From: Desulforapulum sp034007745
GTDB taxonomy: Bacteria > Desulfobacterota > Desulfobacteria > Desulfobacterales > Desulfobacteraceae
Length of the DNA: 64,000 nucleotides
Direction of reading: 5' to 3'
Assembly: GCA_034007745.1 (NCBI GenBank)
Contig: JAVEQI010000012.1
Coordinates: 1-64,000 of the forward strand
Under the pieces are notes generated by a model. It worked only from the letters and a program-made list of their open reading frames with translations, had not been told where the DNA came from and ran no database searches. Each line of letters opens with the position of its first letter. Position 1 is the stretch's first letter. The position numbers and the translations under genes were made by a program. Positions 1-7,419 of the stretch are shown piece by piece.

Positions 1-38
1 AAGCCCGACTGACCAAGACTAATGGAATGGAGAGAACT

Positions 39-342
39 ATGAAATCACTAGGTTTAACAAGTTACCTCTCTTTATTGCTGCTCCTTTTCTCCTGCAGCAC
101 CAATGCCGAGCCCGTTGATCGAGTAATTCACGGCAATGCAGGTTCAAGGCTCTCCGTTGAGAGCTTTGGAACATTCAATGAACCCTGGGCCATGACCTTT
201 CTACCCGGCGGTGATCTCCTGATAACTGAAAAAAAAGGTACCTTGCTCCTGTTCCGCCCAGGAGGTCGAACGTTTTGCCATGGGAAAACGTATACGAGAG
301 ATTGAACAGGGACCTGAGGGTAGACTCACTCCACACAAGTAA
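39..342 (+). pseudogene. Collapsed PQQ-type glucose/sorbosone dehydrogenase gene
   Basis: The 5' part reads as a lipoprotein-like signal peptide (LLLLLFSCS) followed by FNEPWAMTFLPGGDLLITEK, the first blade motif of soluble PQQ-dependent sugar dehydrogenases. At about position 260 the frame shifts. The next frame continues with ERFAMGKRIREIEQGPEG and stops at 340-342, and RIR-x-x-x-QGP-x-G is the typical C-terminal blade of the same family. About 300 bp remain of a gene normally over 1 kb, so a large internal deletion has joined the two ends out of frame. The start at 39 is preferred over 27 because GGAGAG precedes it. Confidence 0.7.
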
Positions 343-361
343 ATTATGAACTGCTAACTAA

Positions 362-485
362 TGTTTGAACGAAAACTCATCCACCTGCTGCGTTGCTTCA
401 CAAAGCTAAAATCCTCACGTACAACAGTACGCTCCGGTTTCAGCTTTGCTCGCGCCTTGCATCTGGGCAAGTTTTCATCCAAACA
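362..485. repeat. Long imperfect palindromic repeat element
   Basis: The stretch folds on itself around GTACAACAGTAC at 419-430. The outer ends are TGTTTG..GAAAACT and AGTTTTC..CAAACA. Inside, GCTTCACAAAGCT faces AGCTTTGCTCGCG. The element is about 124 bp, has no coding potential, and lies between a dead gene and the DUF302 gene. It resembles the palindromic intergenic repeats (REP/MITE-like) common in Desulfobacteraceae genomes. The class is inferred. Confidence 0.6.
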
Positions 486-523
486 CGGGTTTTCGGTCAC
501 CCACTAACTATAAGGAATAAACG

Positions 524-976
524 ATGAAAAAAACCATTATCACCACATTATTGATATCATCCATTGCTGTCCATGGAAACGCAGCAGATGGATTGGTTAA
601 CGTTCAAAGTACCTTCAATGTAAAAGAAACGGCAAATCGTTTGGAGAGTATCCTGAATGAGAAAGGGATGACCGTAATGAACAGGATAAAACATTCTGAA
701 TCTGCCGGCAAAGTCGACATTGAACTGCGGGATACAGAACTGATAATATTCGGCAATCCAGAGGTGGGAAGCCTCCTCATGCAATGTCAGCAAAGTGTCG
801 CTATTGATTTACCGCTGAAGGCATTAATCTGGCAGGATGATAAGGGAACGGTCTGGATATCTTACAACGATCCAAGATACTTAGAAAAAAGACATAAAAT
901 TACAGGATGCGAAAAAGTCCTGGCAAAAATAGAAAAGGCTCTGGCCGAGATAGCAAAATCAGCATCAGCGGAATAA
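524..976 (+). CDS. Exported DUF302 protein
   Basis: A 150-residue protein with a signal peptide (about residues 1-20, ending HGNA-A). It continues with VQSTFNVKETANRLESILNEKGMTVMNRIKH, shown here only as the family signature STFNVKETANRL and GMTVMNRI. The middle motif LIIFGNPEVGSLLMQ and the later KALIWQDDKGTVWISYNDP are characteristic of DUF302 (TT1751-like). The molecular role of the family is not known; members are often periplasmic and linked to redox or heme-related loci. AAGGAATAAACG gives a good ribosome site. The gene stands alone downstream of a palindromic repeat. Confidence 0.85.
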   Translation: MKKTIITTLLISSIAVHGNAADGLVNVQSTFNVKETANRLESILNEKGMTVMNRIKHSESAGKVDIELRDTELIIFGNPEVGSLLMQCQQSVAIDLPLKALIWQDDKGTVWISYNDPRYLEKRHKITGCEKVLAKIEKALAEIAKSASAE

Positions 977-1214
977 GCGATTCCCTATCTTTAAAATCGT
1001 ATTTCACTACTGTTGGGAGAGTCTGCCCAAAAACTTCACCCGGCCGAAACTCACGTCCGGATAAAAGTGTCATTCCGCCCAGCCTAGTGCCATAACCTAC
1101 AAAAATTAGAGCAGAACGCCGCCGAATTGCAACAGGCCCTGTCTCTCATTAAAAAGACGGCACACCCCTGCCCTGGCAACGGATATGGGCCCAGGTCTGG
1201 TGGATATCATGGGA
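977..1214. other. Intergenic stretch with a possible sensor-protein remnant
   Basis: The region between the DUF302 gene and the convergent TPM gene has no intact gene. From 1100 one frame reads QKLEQNAAELQQALSLIKK before running to a stop at 1220-1222. This resembles the coiled coil that ends many PAS/response-regulator sensor modules. It is only about 20 residues long, so the link is weak. Confidence 0.25.
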
Positions 1215-1865
1215 TCATCTGATGATAAGGTTGTGAAGTTCATCAATGTCGTCTTGCTCTAGGGGAAAAGCACTGCTTAAAATATCTCCAATGCGGGTGA
1301 TAGCTTCACAGATGGCTTCACATTGGCGATTGGCCTTTATCCCGTCGGTCACGATATCTACCAGTTTTGACCATTGTTCCTGGGGAATTTTTTCATTAAT
1401 CCCGGAATCTGCAAGTATCCACACACGCCTCTCAAATACAGAGATGTAAAGAAGGATGCCGTTTTCGTCTTTAGTTTTATAGAGCTCCTCAGTATAAAAG
1501 GCAGTCAATGCGGCATCTCGGACTTCTTCATCTGCTCTTTTGGGCAGCAGAAAAAGTCGTTTCAACCAGGAAATCCGTTTGATCAGCTGAAAAGCCGGAA
1601 TAAAGATTACAATAAAGCCAGCAAGGAAAAGCCACATGTTATCAGGACCGATCCACAGGGATTTGCCGACGATGCGGGCGGCAAGTAAGGCACCGGGCAG
1701 TGCGAAAAATGTCCCGCCGATTATGGGTGACAGTGGATAGGTATGGCTTTCCGATGACACCATGGGGACAATTTCCCCGGATGTCTGTTTTTCAGCCCTG
1801 TGAACGCACTGGGTAATGCGCTGCTGCTCTTCTGGTGTGAGAAATTGTTGCGCCAGTGTCTTCAT
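1215..1865 (-). CDS. TPM-domain membrane protein
   Basis: A 216-residue protein beginning MKTLAQQFLTPEEQQRI. The TPM (DUF477, YgcG-type) fold is seen in CVHRAEKQTSGEIVPMVSS at the N-terminus and in ILLYISVFERRVWILADSGI near the C-terminus. Two hydrophobic segments lie between them (FFALPGALLAARIVG and WLFLAGFIVIFIPAF). The start at 1865 sits 4 bp after the stop of the upstream TPM gene, so the two are translationally linked. The family is related to TLP18.3/Psb32 and is thought to take part in membrane protein maintenance, but the exact bacterial role is unknown. It is the third gene of a lemA-TPM-TPM operon. Confidence 0.85.
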   Translation of the reverse strand: MKTLAQQFLTPEEQQRITQCVHRAEKQTSGEIVPMVSSESHTYPLSPIIGGTFFALPGALLAARIVGKSLWIGPDNMWLFLAGFIVIFIPAFQLIKRISWLKRLFLLPKRADEEVRDAALTAFYTEELYKTKDENGILLYISVFERRVWILADSGINEKIPQEQWSKLVDIVTDGIKANRQCEAICEAITRIGDILSSAFPLEQDDIDELHNLIIR

Positions 1866-1869
1866 AATT

Positions 1870-2763
1870 CTACCATCCTCCAGATGCACCGCCTCCGCCA
1901 AAACCGCCTCCGCCGCCGCCAAATCCACCGGAAGATCCACCGAACCCGCCACCGCCTCGGGGAAAGCCGCCACCCATTCTTCCTGGGTGTGAGCCTGTAC
2001 CAGAAGAAGAGGCCATGGCGCTGGCGGCCAGTCCGCCAATCATTCCTGCAACAGCAAGGCCCACCAGGGCCAATCCGGTGAGTCTAAGGAACAGGAATCC
2101 TATAAAAGGCATAACCACGCCCCCAACACCTGCGGCAAGGAGCTTGTTTCTTCTGAATGCTGTGCCTATAAATGAACTGAAAAAAATTACCAGGATGATC
2201 AGCGCTTCAAAATCAAAACCTTTGTCTGATTTGCCGGAGGCTGGACCTGTCTCCTGCTGGAACTCACCTTTCACCGCTGCGATAATGGCATCAACACCGT
2301 CAATGACTCCCTGGTTAAAAGAACCCTGCCTGAATTGAGGGGCTATAACCTTTCGGATAATCTGCCCGGCGACTAAATCGGTGAGGGTTCCCTCGAGTCC
2401 ATAACCGACCTCTATGCGAAGCTTTCTATCATCCCTGGATATGACGAGCAAAGCACCATTGTCCTTGCCTCGCTGGCCAATGCCCCATTTTTCTGCGGCA
2501 TCCAGGGAAAATCGTTCCAGACTGTCACCCTTCAACGATGGAATCGTCAAGACCACAATCTGTGTTGAATCGCTGGCCTCAAACTCTTTCAGAATAAAAT
2601 CAAGCTGGGAAATTGTTGCAGAAGACAGAATACCGCCATAGTCATTAACCCTGCCCTTAAGCGGGGGAACGTCAAGGGCCGCTGCAATATCCACAGCCGG
2701 GGAAAACAGCAGAATGGCGATTACGAGACAGACAAACCGATTAGATAAAAGGGTCAATGACAT
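1870..2763 (-). CDS. YgcG-type TPM protein with glycine-rich tail
   Basis: A 297-residue exported membrane protein. A signal peptide (LVIAILLFSPAVDIAAA) is followed by the TPM domain at about residues 35-160, with GRVNDYGGILS, QIVVLTIPSL, DNGALLVISRDDRKLRIEVGYG and LEGTLTDLVAG. Two membrane segments follow at about 185-240. The C-terminal 35 residues are almost only Gly with Phe and Ser (GGGFGGGG blocks), as in E. coli YgcG. It lies 5 bp downstream of lemA, the usual partner of such proteins, and 4 bp upstream of a second TPM gene. The ribosome site AAAGGG is correctly spaced. Confidence 0.9.
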   Translation of the reverse strand: MSLTLLSNRFVCLVIAILLFSPAVDIAAALDVPPLKGRVNDYGGILSSATISQLDFILKEFEASDSTQIVVLTIPSLKGDSLERFSLDAAEKWGIGQRGKDNGALLVISRDDRKLRIEVGYGLEGTLTDLVAGQIIRKVIAPQFRQGSFNQGVIDGVDAIIAAVKGEFQQETGPASGKSDKGFDFEALIILVIFFSSFIGTAFRRNKLLAAGVGGVVMPFIGFLFLRLTGLALVGLAVAGMIGGLAASAMASSSGTGSHPGRMGGGFPRGGGGFGGSSGGFGGGGGGFGGGGASGGW

Positions 2764-2768
2764 ATTAT

Positions 2769-3362
2769 TTACCCTTTGTTGAAATCAACCTGCGGAACAC
2801 TTCTGGCAGCTTCATCTGCCTTATAGTACTCTTTTCTATCCAGGTTCAGCAAAAAGTTATTTGTCAGGCTGGCTGGAAATTTTCTTATGGATCCGTTGAA
2901 ATCTTCGACACTTGTGTTGTAGCGCTGTCGTGCAACGTTAATTCTGTTCTCCGTGCCTTCCAACTGGTTCTGCAAATCCAAAAAATTCTGACTGGCCTTG
3001 AGGTCCGGGTAACGTTCCACCACAAGCATCAGTTTGGAAAGTGCCGAAGTCAGACCGCCCTGGGCCGCTGAAAGCTGCTGCATTGCTTCAGGGTTACTTA
3101 AATCTTTTGCGGACAGGGTGACCGAGGTTGCTTTTGATCGGGCATTGATAACCCCCTCAAGGGTTTCTTTTTCGTGGGCTGCATACCCCTTAACAGTTGA
3201 CACCAGATTCGGTATCAGGTCGGCACGCCGCTGCAGGGTTGATTCGACATCACCCCAGGCTTTGAATACCGCCTCCTCCTTCATCTGAAGGGTATTATAA
3301 CCACAACCGACCAAAAGGGCAGCGCATGCAAACACGATGAAAGTACGTATTGTTTGTTTCAT
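2769..3362 (-). CDS. lemA: LemA family lipoprotein
   Basis: A 197-residue protein with a lipobox (ALLVGC-G, modified Cys near residue 20) and the LemA core: KEEAVFKAWGDVESTLQRRADLI and PNLVSTVKGYAAHEKET, then a predicted helical bundle ending YNTSVEDFNGSIRKFP. LemA proteins are membrane-anchored four-helix proteins of unclear function that almost always sit next to TPM proteins. That is also the order here, lemA-TPM-TPM on the minus strand with 4-5 bp gaps. The promoter must lie in the 271-bp divergent gap upstream. Confidence 0.92.
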   Translation of the reverse strand: MKQTIRTFIVFACAALLVGCGYNTLQMKEEAVFKAWGDVESTLQRRADLIPNLVSTVKGYAAHEKETLEGVINARSKATSVTLSAKDLSNPEAMQQLSAAQGGLTSALSKLMLVVERYPDLKASQNFLDLQNQLEGTENRINVARQRYNTSVEDFNGSIRKFPASLTNNFLLNLDRKEYYKADEAARSVPQVDFNKG

Positions 3363-3568
3363 ATTTCCTCCCCAAGGGATAGATTTACCAAATGCCCGTT
3401 GTGATATCCTGACATATTAAAAACGCTTAATCTGGGTACTATATAAAAACTAATTTCTTTTTTCAATATTTTAAAATACAAACAAACTAAATGGGAAACG
3501 GGTATCGCTTTACCAGATAGGTGAAACTCGCAAAATGATGTTTCTATGGAAATTTTATTTTTAATAGT

Positions 3569-3594
3569 GGCCGGAGCTGCGACTCGCTCCGGCC
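3569..3594. promoter_or_regulatory. Perfect 9-bp hairpin in divergent intergenic region
   Basis: GGCCGGAGC and GCTCCGGCC form a perfect 9-bp stem with an 8-nt loop, 40 bp upstream of the DUF853 gene and 207 bp upstream of lemA. Neither strand has a following T-run, so it is not a classic intrinsic terminator. It could be an operator, a leader hairpin or a small repeat. GGCCGGAGC occurs again at about 6575, but without its partner arm. Confidence 0.4.
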
Positions 3595-3633
3595 GTGCCG
3601 GTTATAAAAAATTTTGATTAAGATGAGGGTGTC

Positions 3634-5103
3634 ATGGATGAACTGAAACAATTTGCCATTGGCGGAGCGAACGGAACCCTGGTTGAGCAGCTTTGTAAAA
3701 TGAGTAATCGCCACGGCCTTATTGCCGGTGCAACAGGTACAGGCAAAACAGTTACCTTACAGATCCTGGCGGAAAGTTTTTCCCGTTCAGGCGTACCGGT
3801 TTTTGCCGCTGATATTAAAGGAGACCTTTCAGGCCTGGGCAGCGCCGGTTCTCCCCATCCTAAGATCGATGAACGCCTGGAGCAGATCTCTCTGAAAGAT
3901 TATCACCAGCGTCCATATCCCGTGGTTTTCTGGGATATATTTGGCAAAAAGGGCCATCCCATACGATCAACCATTTCAGAAATGGGGCCACTGCTCCTGT
4001 CAAATCTGCTTGACTTGAATGACACGCAGTCTGGTGTTCTGTACGGCTGTTTCAAGATTGCCGATGATCAGGGGATGCTACTTTTAGATTTAAAAGATCT
4101 CAGATCCATGCTGATGTGGATGGGCGACAACGCAAAAGAACTGCGAAGTGAATACGGTAATATTTCAAGTTCCAGCATTGGCGCTATTCAGCGGCGACTG
4201 CTCGTTCTGGAAGAACAGGGGGCTGAACATTTTTTTGGTGAGCCTGCAGTAAAACTCACAGATCTCATGCAGGTTGACTTCTCGGGTAATGGGGTTATCA
4301 GCATTTTCGATGCCACAGCACTGATGGCTCAATCACCGAGGATTTATTCATCTTTTCTTCTCTGGCTCCTGTCTGAGCTGTTTGAACAGCTTCCAGAAAT
4401 CGGCGACCCTGAAAAGCCAAAGCTTGTGTTTTTCTTTGATGAGGCCCACCTGCTGTTTGACCAGGCCCCCAAAGTACTTGTCGACAAAATAAAGCAGGTG
4501 GTTCGACTGATTCGTTCTAAGGGTGTGGGCATCTATTTCATCACCCAGAGCCCCCTTGATATTCCCGACGAAATTCTGGGACAGTTAGGGCTTAAAATCC
4601 AGCATGCACTAAGGGCTTTTACTCCGAACGACAGAAAAGTTATAAGGAGCGTTGCTCAATCTTTTCCTGCCAACCCGGACTTTGATACTGAGACGGTTAT
4701 TACTTCCCTGGGCATTGGTGAAGCTCTTGTTTCTGTATTGGACAACAAGGGCAGACCGCTTCCTGTCCAGCAAACCATTATCCGCCCGCCTGAATCCCGT
4801 ATCGGAGCACTTGATGAAGATGAGCGTCAGGCTCGTATTGACCGATCACCATTAAGGGGTCGCTATGAGGAAGCAATAGACCGTGTATCTGCCTACGAAA
4901 TATTAAACGACCGGGCACGAGAGGCACAGATTAAACAGGATATAGCTGAAACAGAAAAAACCAGAAATAAAACCAAAACCGGAAGGACAAGACAGAGTAC
5001 TGGTGAAGCCTTTATAAAAAGTGCGGTCCGAACTATCGGCAGTCAGGTTGGCAGGCAGATTGTCCGTGGTATCATGGGGTCTTTGTTTGGCGGCCGCCGG
5101 TAA
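3634..5103 (+). CDS. HerA-like DUF853 ATPase (YjgR family)
   Basis: A 489-residue cytoplasmic P-loop ATPase. Walker A is GATGTGKT at about residues 32-39, followed by ADIKGDLSGLG. Walker B is KLVFFFDEAHLLF, and a later motif GVGIYFITQSPLDIPDEILGQLG belongs to the HerA/FtsK superfamily. The length fits the DUF853 family. The C-terminus is basic and rich in Arg/Lys/Gly (TRQSTGEAF..GSLFGGRR). The family is annotated as helicase or ATPase without an established substrate. The gene is monocistronic and divergent from the lemA operon. Confidence 0.9.
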   Translation: MDELKQFAIGGANGTLVEQLCKMSNRHGLIAGATGTGKTVTLQILAESFSRSGVPVFAADIKGDLSGLGSAGSPHPKIDERLEQISLKDYHQRPYPVVFWDIFGKKGHPIRSTISEMGPLLLSNLLDLNDTQSGVLYGCFKIADDQGMLLLDLKDLRSMLMWMGDNAKELRSEYGNISSSSIGAIQRRLLVLEEQGAEHFFGEPAVKLTDLMQVDFSGNGVISIFDATALMAQSPRIYSSFLLWLLSELFEQLPEIGDPEKPKLVFFFDEAHLLFDQAPKVLVDKIKQVVRLIRSKGVGIYFITQSPLDIPDEILGQLGLKIQHALRAFTPNDRKVIRSVAQSFPANPDFDTETVITSLGIGEALVSVLDNKGRPLPVQQTIIRPPESRIGALDEDERQARIDRSPLRGRYEEAIDRVSAYEILNDRAREAQIKQDIAETEKTRNKTKTGRTRQSTGEAFIKSAVRTIGSQVGRQIVRGIMGSLFGGRR

Positions 5104-5166
5104 CCCCCGTCAAATACCAAACAGCAGTAAGGTATCTGCCGCCAATCAATAACTTCTTAAAAAGGA

Positions 5167-6111
5167 TCAGCGGTTTTTTTCCTCCAATGCCTGTTCAATC
5201 TCCTGGCGGGTCTGTTCAATAATTTCCAGAAGCGGAGAATGGATCTTTTCTGCGGTGTCAACCCCAGTCTGAATAACTGTCAGGGCCTGGGCAAGGTCGC
5301 CTTGCCGTGCCAATGCTTCGGCAAGGTTGTTGGCCCCAGCCACATGATCAGGATCAGCCGCCAGCAGGGTCCGGTAAAGGGCCTCGGCCCGGGTCGGACG
5401 GTTTTGCCCCAGATGATTGTTGGCCAGGGCGAACAGAACCGTGGGATTGTCGGGCCAGGCTGCCAGCCCGGCCTGGTAAGCCGCTGTGGCAGCAGCACCA
5501 TTACCGGCGGACTCAAACCCAGCCACAGCAGTCATATAGGTCAAAGGATCAACGGTTTGTGGAAGATCGCCGGGACAAAGGGCGATCAGCCCCCATGATC
5601 CGGCACGCCGCCAGGTCCGGTTGAAATCCCCAGCCGCCATCTCCACCCTTTCTTTAACTCCGGAACGCAGTATCAACCTGTCCGGGGGCAGCACACCGAT
5701 CACCACTGCATAGTGATACACCGGCCATTTTTCAAAGCCCAGGTTCTGCAGCACCAGCACCGGCCGCCCGGATTGAATCTCAGCTGTCAGCCCGGCCAGG
5801 TCTGAAGGAATCGGATAAGCGATCCGCCCCCATTGCCGACATGCACCAGTCAGGTCTATCTGAAGGCTTCCCTTCCGGCACGGAAGATACACGGCCGGGG
5901 CAAGGTCGTCCGGATGAACGTCAACTCCGGATGCTCCCAATACCATGGCCAGAGCCGCAGGACCGCACTGATACTTTTCCTGGGCAAAAAAGGGAGTAGC
6001 CGTGAGTTCCAGCCCCTGATGAGGCCCCACAAGCCAGACATTGTTGTTGCTGGCACATCCGATCCCTACAATCACCAGCATAGCGGTGAGGAAAAAGGTT
6101 TTCCAAGTCAT
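5167..6111 (-). CDS. PA2778-type cysteine peptidase lipoprotein with TPR repeats
   Basis: A 314-residue exported protein. The lipobox is VGIGC-A near residue 20. A C39-like papain-fold peptidase domain follows at about residues 35-170: catalytic Cys in KYQCGPAALAMVLGA and catalytic His in VYHYAVVIGV. The C-terminal third holds tetratricopeptide repeats (YQAGLAAWPDNPTVLFALANNHLG-type helices and DHVAGANNLAEALARQGD-type helices). It lies 9 bp downstream of a PA2779 homologue, and the two genes form a conserved pair in Proteobacteria. Its substrate is not known. Confidence 0.85.
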   Translation of the reverse strand: MTWKTFFLTAMLVIVGIGCASNNNVWLVGPHQGLELTATPFFAQEKYQCGPAALAMVLGASGVDVHPDDLAPAVYLPCRKGSLQIDLTGACRQWGRIAYPIPSDLAGLTAEIQSGRPVLVLQNLGFEKWPVYHYAVVIGVLPPDRLILRSGVKERVEMAAGDFNRTWRRAGSWGLIALCPGDLPQTVDPLTYMTAVAGFESAGNGAAATAAYQAGLAAWPDNPTVLFALANNHLGQNRPTRAEALYRTLLAADPDHVAGANNLAEALARQGDLAQALTVIQTGVDTAEKIHSPLLEIIEQTRQEIEQALEEKNR

Positions 6112-6120
6112 AGAACCAAG

Positions 6121-6501
6121 TTACAACCTATTGAAAACATTAATAACACCCACCAGTTCAAGAACGATCAGCACCACCAGGACAACACCCAGCACCGCCA
6201 GCACCCCTGAACCGGCCGGCAGCTCATCGATTTGATTCTGGAGCTCGGACACTTCCTGGTCGGTCAAAGCCGCAACACGGTTTACAGCATCGTCAGGGCT
6301 CACGCCCAGGGCCGCCATTTTTTCCCTCACATCTTCCCGGGCCAGAAATGATAACAGATCACCCCGGGCCGCATCAACCTCCTGGTTCAGATATGCAGTG
6401 GTATTGATCATTTTGGCCTCCAGGGACGGAACAACAGCGCTGGAAATCAAAAAAATGCCTATCATCAAAAAAATACAGGATCTGCTGAGTAGACAAGTCA
6501 T
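6121..6501 (-). CDS. PA2779 family exported small membrane protein
   Basis: A 126-residue protein with a signal peptide (residues 1-30) and the family signature NTTAYLNQEVDAARGDLLSF, EDVREKMAALGVSPDDAVNRVAALTDQE and a single C-terminal membrane helix VLAVLGVVLVVLIVLELVGVINVF. The start at 6501 is preferred to 6516 because the strong GGAGGA site overlaps the earlier ATG and is well spaced for the later one. It is the first gene of the PA2779-PA2778 pair. No biochemical role is established. Confidence 0.85.
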   Translation of the reverse strand: MTCLLSRSCIFLMIGIFLISSAVVPSLEAKMINTTAYLNQEVDAARGDLLSFLAREDVREKMAALGVSPDDAVNRVAALTDQEVSELQNQIDELPAGSGVLAVLGVVLVVLIVLELVGVINVFNRL

Positions 6502-6645
6502 GATTATTTCCTCCATCTAAATAATTTATAATCAAGCCACAATATTATTTTTACTTACTAACGTCAAGGTTTGTAGGCCGGAGCCTAATCCGCTGCGCTG
6601 CTTTTTGCGTCGGTTCAATTTGCATGGTTAGGATACCTCACAATT

Positions 6646-6990
6646 TCAATCAATAAATTCTTTAATAACGCTATGCGTTAGCTTAATCTGATGAATAAGT
6701 CGATCATGATGCCGCATCCGAATTATTGAACGAACAATCAAAAAAACGCCCAAAATGATTAAGGCAAGATTAAGTATACCCAGCGGAACGAGAAAATGTA
6801 TAACATTAAGGGGGTTATAATATTTTGAAGTAGCTATCAACACGCTCATAACCGACAGGGGTAAAGCTAACACAGCTATTCCTGTCCTCATCACGGCTAA
6901 AGATGTGCGCTTTTCTGCTAAAAGAAGTTGAACCTCATTGATAGCTATAGAAATATTTATAGTTTTGTCATTAGCCAATTCATACACCAT
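6646..6990 (-). CDS. Small two-helix membrane protein, DUF202-like
   Basis: About 114 residues, starting at ATG 6990 or at GTG 7002; neither has a strong ribosome site. The sequence LLLAEKRTSLAVMRTGIAVLALPL has the paired RT-x-(L/I)-A pattern of YidH/DUF202 proteins. Two membrane helices follow (about residues 33-55 and 65-90), then a charged tail RSIIRMRHHDRLIHQ. DNA here is clearly A/T-richer than the genes on either side. It lies close to a tRNA-bounded insertion, so recent acquisition is possible. Function is unknown. Confidence 0.55.
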   Translation of the reverse strand: MVYELANDKTINISIAINEVQLLLAEKRTSLAVMRTGIAVLALPLSVMSVLIATSKYYNPLNVIHFLVPLGILNLALIILGVFLIVRSIIRMRHHDRLIHQIKLTHSVIKEFID

Positions 6991-7149
6991 TTGGACAGGC
7001 ACCTAATAATAAATATATGGGGTCAAACTTTAATTCGTATAGTATAAATCCGAACAGACCAAATGAACAGGTAAATTGTGGTTTGTGATTAGAAAGGATA
7101 TAGTGATAGAATCAAATTTAAAATGCTTCCAGCGAAAATTATAATGATT

Positions 7150-7238
7150 CCAGCGAAAACCGCTGAAAGCCTTTATATTCGATGGTGCCGGAGGAGAGAC
7201 TTGAACTCTCAAGGGCCGAAGCCCGGAGGATTTTGAGT
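7150..7238 (-). repeat. Partial tRNA-Leu copy: distal attachment-site repeat
   Basis: These 89 bp repeat 9582-9671 almost exactly, including the anticodon loop (CTCAAAA), variable arm, T arm, acceptor 3' strand and CCA of tRNA-Leu, plus 34 bp of downstream flank. Differences are few: one base in each flank block and the variable arm, which here is GGGC-TTCG-GCCC instead of GGGC-TTTAT-GCCC. The 5' half of the tRNA is absent. The arrangement is that of an attachment-site duplication left by integration into the 3' half of a tRNA gene. The rest of 7003-7419 has no convincing gene. On the minus strand, 7300-7420 reads through short frames that could be an integrase tail. Confidence 0.8.
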
Positions 7239-7419
7239 TCGTTTTGTATAAAACTTGATTGCTCAGCTTTTTTAAACCCTTAACTGACGCGGCTCTCGGA
7301 ACCTTACTTTTGGTTTCGTTTGGAAATGTTTGGGAACTTTTGACCTTGACGGGCACAAATTAGGCACAGCAGTCAGAGATAATAATCGGGAAAATGAATG
7401 TAAGGGTTGCAGCATCTTT

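Noticed and set aside
907..1095. A second small gene overlapping the DUF302 end
   Set aside because: It is a different frame of the DUF302 gene continuing into noncoding DNA, with no ribosome site or family.
3569..3594. Intrinsic terminator
   Set aside because: The stem is perfect but lies between divergent promoters and has no T-run on either strand.
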